Below the pieces are notes generated by a model. The model was not told the origin of the DNA. It searched no databases and saw only the letters and a list, made by a program, of their open reading frames with translations. The position numbers and the translations under genes are program-made. A stretch of 14,898 bases of DNA, taken from contig JAAYZQ010000627.1 of NCBI GenBank assembly GCA_012514775.1, forward strand, positions 1 to 14,898, given 5' to 3'. The stretch comes from Anaerolineaceae bacterium (lineage in GTDB: Bacteria > Chloroflexota > Anaerolineae > JAAYZQ01). This document shows positions 1 to 6,132 of the stretch, in pieces (position 1 is the first letter of the stretch; each line of letters opens with the position of its first letter).

Positions 1-471
1 GGTGAACAGCGAGGGTTTTCTGTATTGGGATGGTGGTGGCGATTGGACGCAGCGCGTCCATCCTGGGGACGTTACTCTCTGGTATGACGCTGGCGCGACT
101 CGCCTGCTCCTGAAGAGCGATGTACTCAGACGATTCTACTATCGGGGGACATTATACAATGAGACTGTTCAGTACATCCAGAACCTCACCTACGCCAACT
201 CGTTTCCGGGTATGGGCAATCCCAGAGCAGGAACATTCGATCCCGCTTCTCCAGGTTCTTCAGAGCAGGGTCTCAATCACACCTACCCGGCCGAGGGGGT
301 GAGCCCTCATAATTGGTAGTTGCTCGCCGTCCCTGCAAAGTCCAATTCGAGACTTGCAGGCACAATGCCGAGTAGTCGGGTACGTAACATAATCTTGCAC
401 ACAATGAGTTTCCAGGCGTAGATGGAAACGATCAGACCACGCTGCGGGTCAATGCCCTGAATGGCACGCTG

Positions 472-480
472 CAGGCAATC
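472..480. repeat. Left target-site duplication of the MITE
   Basis: CAGGCAATC directly before the left terminal inverted repeat. The same nine bases occur at 631-639, directly after the right terminal repeat. Confidence 0.75.
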
Positions 481-630
481 CTACGGCTGTTGGATTGTCT
501 ATTGACGTTCGGCCAAACTCTTGTAGGCTCAGGCGGCAGATCCCGCGGCTTAGTAAGGCGGAGGCGACCGCAGGGAGTGCCGATCCTCCGCGAGCCTTGT
601 AGGGAGCTGCCTGCTTTGCAACAGCCGTAG
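481..630. mobile_element. MITE-like non-autonomous element, 150 bp
   Basis: The element begins CTACGGCTGTTG (481-492) and ends with the exact reverse complement CAACAGCCGTAG (619-630), giving 12-bp perfect terminal inverted repeats. It is flanked on both sides by CAGGCAATC (472-480 and 631-639), a 9-bp target-site duplication. It contains no transposase and no plausible coding frame, so it would need a transposase supplied from elsewhere. Its interior is G+C-rich, unlike the flanks. The boundary is ambiguous by about one base because the G before and the C after the duplication also match. The parental IS family was not identified. Confidence 0.78.
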
Positions 631-639
631 CAGGCAATC
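631..639. repeat. Right target-site duplication of the MITE
   Basis: CAGGCAATC directly after the right terminal inverted repeat, identical to 472-480. Removing 481-639 joins two stretches that read through in one frame, which supports this being the original target. Confidence 0.75.
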
Positions 640-647
640 CGAACACG

Positions 648-676
648 TATACATTTCATGCCAAATGTGTTATAAT
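648..676 (+). promoter_or_regulatory. Candidate sigma70-type promoter of the STAND operon
   Basis: A consensus -10 TATAAT lies at 671-676. TATACA at 648-653 is 17 bp upstream and matches four of six -35 positions. The predicted start near 682-684 leaves a leader of about 90 nt before the ATG at 774. The promoter overlaps the end of the decayed upstream gene. Confidence 0.55.
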
Positions 677-681
677 TGCAG

Positions 682-707
682 CCACGAGGTTTTCCCCCCG
701 CTCGTGG
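682..707 (+). promoter_or_regulatory. Stem-loop at the 5' end of the STAND operon leader
   Basis: CCACGAG (682-688) pairs perfectly with CTCGTGG (701-707) around a 12-nt loop containing a run of T and then C. It lies at the predicted transcription start and could stabilise the transcript or be a regulatory leader hairpin. There is no T-run after the stem, so it is not an intrinsic terminator. Its role is unknown. Confidence 0.35.
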
Positions 708-773
708 AGGCCAGCGCCGACCTCTGGCACCGATGGCGTGCCGGCGGGCAGTACGCTAGAAGGGGGTCGGCAG

Positions 774-3700
774 ATGGCCAGCCAGCCGGCTGTACAGTGG
801 AGCGAGATCGAACGCATCCTGGCTGCCCAGCCAGGGGCGCAGGTGCCCTTTGCCCAGTACGTCGTCAACCTGGGGCCGGTGCAGGGCAGCGCCATCAACC
901 TGGCGCCGCAGGGGCTCCAGGCCGTCGACCAGCTTCTGCCGCGGGCACAGGCGCCCCGGGTTCTCCCCCGCCAGGTGCCAGGCTTTGTGGACCGCGCCAC
1001 CGAGCAGCGGGTCGTGGGCGAGGCCCTGGCGCGCGGCCACGTGGTCGACGTCCACGGCGCCGACGGCATGGGCAAGACCAGCCTCGTGAGCCAGGTCATG
1101 CACCTGCAATTTTCCGGCGACTATGCCGCGGGCATGGTCTACCTGACCGTGCGCCACGACGAGGTCGAGGACCTGCTGCAAGAGCTGGTGGAGCACTTTT
1201 ACGAGGCCAAGCTGCGCCACGTGAAGGTCACCGAGAACGAGGCGCGGCGGCTGCTGGCGGGCAAGCAGGCCCTCATCGTCCTCGACGAGGCCGACCACCT
1301 GGCCGAGAGCGACGCCGAAGCCGTGATGCAGGCCGCGCCCCAGGCGGCGTTCATCGTCGCCGGGCGCGAGCCCCGGGTGTGGCAGGGCCAGGCCCTGGTC
1401 CTGGAAGGCCTGCCCCTGGAGGATGCCCTCGCCCTCTTTGAGCGAAACCTGGGCCATCCCCTGGACGACGAGCAGCCGGTGGCCGAAGCCATTTGCCAGG
1501 CCCTGGATGGCGTTCCCCTGTCCATCGTCAAGGCGGCGCGCACGGCCGGGCTGCGCCGCGTGCCGCTGGCGCAGGTGCTGCAAGAGGTGCAGCCCGGTGA
1601 CCGGGAAGCGCGGCCGCCCGTGGAGCAGCTCTTCTGGATGCTCGGCCAGCACCTCTCCGCGGGCGAGCGCCGGGTGCTGGCCGCCATCGCCGCTCCGGGC
1701 GGCCCGTCGGTCAGCCGCGCCGCCCTGGCGCACATTTCGGAGGTCGCACCCCCCAAGCTGCAAGAGTACCTGGCCCGCCTGGAAAAACTGGGGCTGCTGC
1801 ACGTGGAGGCCGCCGAAGGCGAGGCGGAGCGCTACAGCCTGGACGAAGGGCTGCGGGCCTACGTGCGGCGCCACGCCGCGGACGAGGGCATGTTGGCCCG
1901 GGCCGCCGCCTACTACCTGCAGTTTTCGGGGGCGCTGCGGGCCCGCTCTCGCCACCCCGACGAGGAGAACGTGGTCTGGGCCCTGAACTACTATGGCGAC
2001 CGAGGGCAGTGGCGCGAAGTCCTGCGCATCGTGCGCGGGATGGAGGCCTATCTCGTCACATCGGGCCGTTGGGGCCAATGGCGCAAGCGGCTGGAAAACG
2101 CCTGGCGCGCCGGCAGCGAGCTTAACGACCCGACGACGGAGGCCTGGGCCCAGAACCAGTTGGGCATCGTGGCCCTGGCGGCGGGCGATTCGAGGCGGGC
2201 GACTCAGCTTTTCCGCGGAGCGCTGCGCATCTGGCGGGCCATCGGCGACCGGACCGGAGCGGCCATTGCCCGCTGGAACCTGCAGCTCCTCGTCGGCCCG
2301 CCCCCGCCCCCGGAGCGCGGAGAGCCCGAGCCGGCGCCGAACGGGGGCGGCTCCGCCGCATTGCCCATCATCATGGGCGGCATCGCTGCCACCCTGCTGA
2401 CCATCCTGGTCGCGCTATTCTGGCTGCTGAACAGCGGGGCCGTGGGGCCGTCGACGGTGGTGGCCACTACGCCCGTGGCCGCGATCCCGACGGTCGACGA
2501 CGATGCGCAGCGCGCCACCGACCTTCCACCCATTCCCACCACGCCCGGCCGGGCCGTCGCCACGACGCCCGTCCCGCCAGAGCCCACCACCCCTGTCCCA
2601 CTTGAGCCCACCACGCCCGTCCCACCGGTGCCCACCACGCCCGTCCCGCCCATCGTGACCACCGCTGCCCCGCAGGCCGAGCCGACCACGCCGGTGCCGC
2701 CCAGGATCGAGGTCTGGCTCATGGAGGGCTGCGACCGCGCCTATGAGCCCGGCACGCAGGTGGAGGTGCGCGCCCAGTCCAACGCGGCAGGCATCCTGGA
2801 CGTCTACCTTCGGAACCCGGACGGCCGGCGTGAGCGCCTGCTTGGGGTCGAGATCCCGGCCGGCGGAGTGACCAGGGGCTTCCTGACCGTGCCCGACCGC
2901 GCAGGCGATTGGCGGCTGGAGGCCGAGCTGGACGGCGGCCGGGCCACCGCCGCCTGTGCCTTTGTCGTCGTGGAAGAGCCCGAAGCGGAGCCGCCCGTCA
3001 TCGAGGCCGTGCAGGTCCGGCCGGTGGGGGAAGAGCCGGTCTGCCCCGGCGACCCCGTGTGGATCGTCGCCGAGGTCGGCAGCGAGGCCGGGCTGCGGGC
3101 AGTGACCATCACCACCCGGCCGCCCGACGAGCAAGAGAGCACGGCCGAGATGGAGGCCATCGACGACGAGACCTACGGCTATCAGGCGGTGGCCTACGGG
3201 GAGCCGGGCCTCGTCTTTCTCATCGAGGCCGAGGACGTGGAAGGCCGCACGGCGCGCACGACGCAGATGGTGCACACGGTCAAGCCGTGCAGCCGGGTTC
3301 TGTACGATTTTGTTACCGGGGCGCCCGGGGCTATCTGGCGGGGATACTCGCCAGGCGACCAGATCGAGCAGATCCCGCCCCGCGTCTACGACCTGCGGTT
3401 CCCGGGCGGCGCCAACGACGACGAGGGCTATGCCCTGTGGCTCGATGGCGCCCCCCTCGAAGGCGGCGGCCAGGCCGAAGGGCGCGTGCTCGAGACGCAC
3501 CCCACCTGGGCGGGCGGGGGCGAGATCCGGGGCGACTACCGCCTCCTGGGCGACCAGGAGATCGTCTTTCAGGCGGGGGACCGGTTCGTGGCCCGCGTGG
3601 GCCTGCCCGAGGAGGCCGCGCGAGGGGACGTGACCTTTGAGGTCTGGTTCTGGCCTGCCGGTTCCGAGTTCGGGGAGAGGCTGTTGGGCTCGCTGTCCGA

Positions 3701-3845
3701 CGCCTACGACGGGCAGGTGCGCGACTGGAACATCGCCCTCGACGCGCTGGCCGGGCAGCGGGGCACAATGCGCCTGGCGGTGCGAGCAGGCGAGAACTAT
3801 GCAGACGACAGGGCCCTCTGGATCGAGGCCCGCATCGAGCGCTGA
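774..3845 (+). CDS. Transmembrane STAND (NB-ARC-like) NTPase with TPR region and extracytoplasmic Ig-like domains
   Basis: STAND-class signalling ATPase of 1023 residues, the probable sensor or switch of the two-gene system. ATG 774 is chosen over GTG 738 because AGAAGGGGG (758-766) sits seven bases ahead of it. In order: a short motif, residues 31-48; Walker A GADGMGKTS 95-103; Walker B ALIVLDEAD 166-174; sensor-like AGRE 196-199; a GLPL-like motif DGVPLSI 245-251; winged-helix-like region about 290-365; TPR-like helices about 375-505; one transmembrane helix about 529-552; a Pro/Thr stalk of TTPVPP units 597-643; two beta-rich, Ig-like domains about 644-733 and 740-838, each with a cysteine pair (C653/C728, C757/C839); and an unrecognised beta-rich C-terminal domain 840-1023. 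There is no signal peptide, so the NTPase should be cytoplasmic and the C-terminal half outside. No nuclease, TIR or protease domain was seen. The NTPase call is firm; the ectodomain folds are inferred. Confidence 0.9.
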   Translation: MASQPAVQWSEIERILAAQPGAQVPFAQYVVNLGPVQGSAINLAPQGLQAVDQLLPRAQAPRVLPRQVPGFVDRATEQRVVGEALARGHVVDVHGADGMGKTSLVSQVMHLQFSGDYAAGMVYLTVRHDEVEDLLQELVEHFYEAKLRHVKVTENEARRLLAGKQALIVLDEADHLAESDAEAVMQAAPQAAFIVAGREPRVWQGQALVLEGLPLEDALALFERNLGHPLDDEQPVAEAICQALDGVPLSIVKAARTAGLRRVPLAQVLQEVQPGDREARPPVEQLFWMLGQHLSAGERRVLAAIAAPGGPSVSRAALAHISEVAPPKLQEYLARLEKLGLLHVEAAEGEAERYSLDEGLRAYVRRHAADEGMLARAAAYYLQFSGALRARSRHPDEENVVWALNYYGDRGQWREVLRIVRGMEAYLVTSGRWGQWRKRLENAWRAGSELNDPTTEAWAQNQLGIVALAAGDSRRATQLFRGALRIWRAIGDRTGAAIARWNLQLLVGPPPPPERGEPEPAPNGGGSAALPIIMGGIAATLLTILVALFWLLNSGAVGPSTVVATTPVAAIPTVDDDAQRATDLPPIPTTPGRAVATTPVPPEPTTPVPLEPTTPVPPVPTTPVPPIVTTAAPQAEPTTPVPPRIEVWLMEGCDRAYEPGTQVEVRAQSNAAGILDVYLRNPDGRRERLLGVEIPAGGVTRGFLTVPDRAGDWRLEAELDGGRATAACAFVVVEEPEAEPPVIEAVQVRPVGEEPVCPGDPVWIVAEVGSEAGLRAVTITTRPPDEQESTAEMEAIDDETYGYQAVAYGEPGLVFLIEAEDVEGRTARTTQMVHTVKPCSRVLYDFVTGAPGAIWRGYSPGDQIEQIPPRVYDLRFPGGANDDEGYALWLDGAPLEGGGQAEGRVLETHPTWAGGGEIRGDYRLLGDQEIVFQAGDRFVARVGLPEEAARGDVTFEVWFWPAGSEFGERLLGSLSDAYDGQVRDWNIALDALAGQRGTMRLAVRAGENYADDRALWIEARIER
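2562..2702 (+). repeat. Degenerate TTPVPP-coding repeat (stalk) within the STAND gene
   Basis: Codons for residues 597-643 repeat the theme T-T-P-V-P-[PL], with DNA units resembling CCCACCACGCCCGTCCC. The copies are imperfect and all in frame. Such a Pro/Thr-rich segment directly after a transmembrane helix usually serves as an extended, possibly glycosylated, spacer. Confidence 0.7.
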
Positions 3846-3858
3846 GGGAGGGAGCATC

Positions 3859-4617
3859 ATGGCCGGCGAAAACGCGGAAGAACGGGCAGGCGAGGGTCCG
3901 GAGGAATCCGGAGACGGCCGGACCCAGTACGAGACCAACATCCGGTCGGTCCGGGGCACGGTCAACATCGGCCCGAACCTGAGCGTGGGCGGCCCGCAGG
4001 CAACCCGTGCCGGGCAGGTGGCCGGAGAGTGGACGGACGCACCCTACGACGTGGGCGCGGTTCGGCGGCTGTTGCTGGCCGCCTTCACGCCCCAGGATCT
4101 GGTCCGTTTTTGCCAGGATGAGGCACCTTTCCGGCCCGTGGTGGCCTACTTTGGCCCCGGGCAGGGCCTGGTGGACATGGTGGACAGGCTGGTGGACTAC
4201 TGCCGGACCCGCGCCCTGTGGGACGAGTTGCTGGCCGCCGTGAAGCGGGCCAACCCGGCCCAGTTCGACCGCTTTGCGGAGCAGCTCGGCGGCCCGGGCG
4301 CCGGCGGGGGCACCGTGGAGCGAAACGTGCAGGCCGAGCGCCTGGCGACCCTCCAGCAGCGGGTGCGCAGCCTGGCGACGGCGCCGCGGCGGCCCGAGGC
4401 CCTGGCCCGGGTGAACGCCCTGCGACAGGCGCTCCTCGCGCCGCGCCCCGACCTGGCGCTCCTGGAGACCACCTGGCACTGGTTCCGCGCCGAAATGCCG
4501 CCCCTGGCCGGCCCGGTCCTCAGCGCCATCCTGGCCGCCGGCCGCGAGATCCAGCAAGGGGACGACGACGAGCTGTGGGCCGAGTTCCAGGACCGGTTCG
4601 GGGCGTTCATCTCGTGA
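3859..4617 (+). CDS. Bacterial Death-like / effector-associated domain (EAD) protein, STAND partner
   Basis: Probable adaptor or effector-side partner of the STAND NTPase, 252 residues. ATG 3859 follows a strong GAGGGAGGAG site (3845-3854) and lies 13 bp after the STAND stop, so the two genes are co-transcribed. Residues 1-25 are acidic and probably disordered. Residues 26-41 carry a motif, NIRSVRGTVNIGPNL, that resembles residues 32-48 of the STAND protein. Residues about 64-142 match the effector-associated (bacterial Death-like) helical domain: V-R-R-L-L-L-A-A-F, a central F/Y-F-G segment, L-V-D-Y-C-R, and a final L-A-A-V-K-R-A-N-P-x-Q-F. Kaur, Iyer and Aravind described such domains as homotypic adaptors in conflict systems; the EAD subtype cannot be fixed by eye. 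Residues about 155-250 are helical and unrecognised. There is no transmembrane segment and no known catalytic domain. Confidence 0.75.
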   Translation: MAGENAEERAGEGPEESGDGRTQYETNIRSVRGTVNIGPNLSVGGPQATRAGQVAGEWTDAPYDVGAVRRLLLAAFTPQDLVRFCQDEAPFRPVVAYFGPGQGLVDMVDRLVDYCRTRALWDELLAAVKRANPAQFDRFAEQLGGPGAGGGTVERNVQAERLATLQQRVRSLATAPRRPEALARVNALRQALLAPRPDLALLETTWHWFRAEMPPLAGPVLSAILAAGREIQQGDDDELWAEFQDRFGAFIS

Positions 4618-4649
4618 CGTGGCGGGGCAACGAAGCCAGGGCTCAGGAC

Positions 4650-4678
4650 TTGCGAAAATGGGCAGACTCGGGTATCAT
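4650..4678 (+). promoter_or_regulatory. Promoter of hisS
   Basis: TTGCGA (4650-4655), a 17-bp spacer and TATCAT (4673-4678). The predicted start is about 30 nt ahead of the hisS ATG. This separates hisS from the STAND operon, although no terminator is visible between them. Confidence 0.65.
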
Positions 4679-4713
4679 GGCTGGGTTCGAGACACCTGGA
4701 GGATAGCAACAGT

Positions 4714-5982
4714 ATGGCGACGACAACGACGATCCAGGCCGTAAAAGGCACGCGAGACTTTTACCCCGAGGCCATGGCCTTTCGCAACTGGCTCCACGAT
4801 CGGGTGCGGGCCGTCTCGGAGCAGTTTGGCTACCAGGAGTACGAGGCCCCCATCCTCGAGCGGTTGGAGCTGTACGCGGCCAAGAGCGGCGAGGAGCTGG
4901 TCAAGGAGCAGGCCTTTGTGCTCACCGACCGGGGCGGCGACGAGCTGGCCTTGCGGCCCGAGCTGACCCCATCGCTGGCGCGGATGGTGGCCCAGCGACA
5001 GGGCAGGCTGACCCTGCCCGTGCGCTGGTTCTCCTTCGGGCCCTTCTGGCGCTACGAGCGGCCGCAGCGGGGCCGCAGCCGCGAGTTCTTCCAATGGAAC
5101 ATCGACCTGCTGGGCGTCGAGTCGGCCACCGCCGACGGCGAGATCGTGTCCATCGCCGCCCTCTTCCTGCGGAGCCTGGGCCTGACCCCCGACGACGTGG
5201 CCATCCACTACAACAGCCGGCGGCTGATGGAGCAAAAGCTGGCCGAGATCGGCCTGGGCGAGGGCAAGGAGGGCGAGGTCTTTCGTCTCGTCGACCGCCG
5301 CGACAAGCTGCCCGCCGACAAGTGGCAGGAGTGGGCCCTGGACATGGGCCTGACGGACGAGCAGTTCGACGCCCTCGTCGGCGTCCTGGACGATCGTGAT
5401 CTGTGGCGCGAGTCGGAAGAGCTGTGCCAGGTCGTGTCCACGGCCGAGGCCCTGGGCGTGGCCGGCTACCTGATCTATGACGCCGGGATCGTGCGCGGGC
5501 TGGACTATTACACCGGCCCGGTGTTCGAGGCCCGCGACCGGGCCAAGTTCTTTCGCGCCATCCTGGGCGGCGGCCGCTACGACAACCTGGTGGCCGACGT
5601 CGGCGGCGAGCGCCTGACAGGCACCGGATTTGCCATGGGCGACGTGATCGTCGAGCTGTTGCTGGAGCGCGCCGGCAAGAGCCCGCATTTGCCCGCCTCG
5701 CCCAGCCAGGTGCTCGTCACCCTGTTCGACGAGGAGCTCTACCTGGCGACCATCGGGCTGGCGAACCGCATCCGGGAGGCAGGCATCAAGGCCGAACAGG
5801 TGTTGGATCTCGACCGCCTGGGGAAGCAGATCCGCTACGCCGACCGCAAGGGCATTCCCTTCGTGGTCATCCTGGGGCCCGACGAGCTCAAGGCCGGCCA
5901 GGTCGTCCTGAAAGACCTGGCGACGGGCGAGCAAGAGACCCACACGGAAGAGAGCCTGATCCGGCGACTTCTGGCTGTCTAG
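4714..5982 (+). CDS. hisS: Histidine--tRNA ligase
   Basis: Cytoplasmic class II aminoacyl-tRNA synthetase that charges tRNA-His with histidine using ATP. It is 422 residues, the usual bacterial length. ATG 4714 follows TGGAGGAT (4697-4704). Visible landmarks: N-terminal KGTRDFYP (11-18); the active-site stretch ALRPELTPSLARM (79-91); motif 2 FWRYERPQRGRSREFFQW (111-128); the histidine-specific HisA motif RGLDYYTG (261-268) with Arg261; GGGRYDNL (285-292); and an anticodon-binding domain from about 330 to the end. The segment where motif 3 normally reads G-x-G-x-[GS]-hhh-R has GTGFAMGDVIVELLLE (303-318), without the usual arginine. I recall a GMGDVV-like version in a subset of bacterial HisRS, so this is probably a subtype and not a defect. 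No his biosynthesis genes adjoin, so the hisZ paralogue is unlikely. Confidence 0.96.
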   Translation: MATTTTIQAVKGTRDFYPEAMAFRNWLHDRVRAVSEQFGYQEYEAPILERLELYAAKSGEELVKEQAFVLTDRGGDELALRPELTPSLARMVAQRQGRLTLPVRWFSFGPFWRYERPQRGRSREFFQWNIDLLGVESATADGEIVSIAALFLRSLGLTPDDVAIHYNSRRLMEQKLAEIGLGEGKEGEVFRLVDRRDKLPADKWQEWALDMGLTDEQFDALVGVLDDRDLWRESEELCQVVSTAEALGVAGYLIYDAGIVRGLDYYTGPVFEARDRAKFFRAILGGGRYDNLVADVGGERLTGTGFAMGDVIVELLLERAGKSPHLPASPSQVLVTLFDEELYLATIGLANRIREAGIKAEQVLDLDRLGKQIRYADRKGIPFVVILGPDELKAGQVVLKDLATGEQETHTEESLIRRLLAV

Positions 5983-6089
5983 GAAATTTGCAGCATCTCG
6001 CCGCCGGTGCCACCGGCGTTGGCAACATTTCTGCTGAATTCACGTCTTTTTGGCTCTAAAATGTTGTTTAAAATCTGTGTTGGCCTGGC
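5983..6089. other. Intergenic stretch downstream of hisS with a G+C-rich hairpin
   Basis: No gene is visible. CGCCGGTG (6002-6009) and CACCGGCG (6011-6018) form a perfect inverted repeat 20 bp after the hisS stop, but without a following T-run, so it may only be a weak or Rho-assisted end of transcription. From about 6020 the DNA becomes A+T-rich. AAAATGTTGT occurs at 6058-6067 and again at 6112-6121, where it overlaps the promoter downstream. Confidence 0.4.
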
Positions 6090-6115
6090 TTTTGGCCTTG
6101 ACAAAGCGGCCAAAA
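6090..6115. promoter_or_regulatory. Operator-like palindrome spanning the -35 box of the sRNA promoter
   Basis: TTTTGGCC (6090-6097) and GGCCAAAA (6108-6115) form a perfect 8-bp inverted repeat separated by 10 bp. The -35 hexamer TTGACA (6098-6103) lies in the gap. Half-site centres 18 bp apart on the promoter suggest a dimeric repressor site, but no regulator is identified. Confidence 0.5.
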
Positions 6116-6126
6116 TGTTGTATCAT
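6098..6126 (+). promoter_or_regulatory. Near-consensus promoter of a candidate small RNA
   Basis: Consensus -35 TTGACA (6098-6103), exactly 17 bp, then -10 TATCAT (6121-6126). The predicted start is near 6132-6134. This is the closest match to consensus in the window, and no convincing ORF follows before the terminator at 6254-6290. Confidence 0.75.
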
Positions 6127-6132
6127 GGAGGC

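Larger units (their letters stand above)
1..675 (+). pseudogene. 3' remnant of an unrecognised gene, disrupted by stop, frame change and a MITE
   Basis: The window opens inside a reading frame that ends at TAG 317-319 with residues SPHNW; no signal peptide, motif or family is recognisable in its 105 visible residues. The same frame stays open beyond the TAG (LLAVPAKSNSRLAG...) to another TAG at 419-421. A different frame (codons starting at 388) then reads NEFPGVDGNDQTTLRVN...LQAI up to position 480, where a 150-bp element is inserted. Skipping the element and one target-site copy, the frame resumes at 640 as RTRIHFMPNVL and stops at TAA 673-675. This pattern suggests one ancestral C-terminal region broken by an internal stop, at least one frameshift and an insertion. 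The DNA is visibly poorer in G+C than the rest of the window. It could instead be an intact gene ending at 319 followed by non-coding DNA. Confidence 0.45.

Noticed and set aside
738..773. Upstream GTG start for the STAND gene
   Set aside because: No ribosome-binding site precedes it, whereas the ATG at 774 has a strong one at correct spacing.
665..1441. 258-codon plus-strand open frame rich in Arg, Gly, Ala and Pro
   Set aside because: It is an out-of-phase shadow of the STAND gene in G+C-rich DNA; the composition is typical of a frame shadow and its overlap with conserved NTPase motifs is complete.
2562..2702. Repeats in the STAND gene as a CRISPR or phase-variable tandem array
   Set aside because: The units are imperfect, in frame and encode TTPVPP; there are no spacers and no homopolymer or short-unit tract prone to slippage.
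2415..3968. 517-codon minus-strand open frame
   Set aside because: Antisense of the STAND ectodomain; low-complexity Gly/Pro/His/Arg composition, no motif, no ribosome-binding site. G+C-rich codon bias produces long antisense frames.
4675..5943. 422-codon minus-strand open frame opposite hisS
   Set aside because: Antisense shadow of an unambiguous hisS; no recognisable domain.
6002..6018. Hairpin after hisS as an intrinsic terminator
   Set aside because: The stem is perfect but the loop is tiny and no T-run follows, so it is mentioned only as a hairpin.
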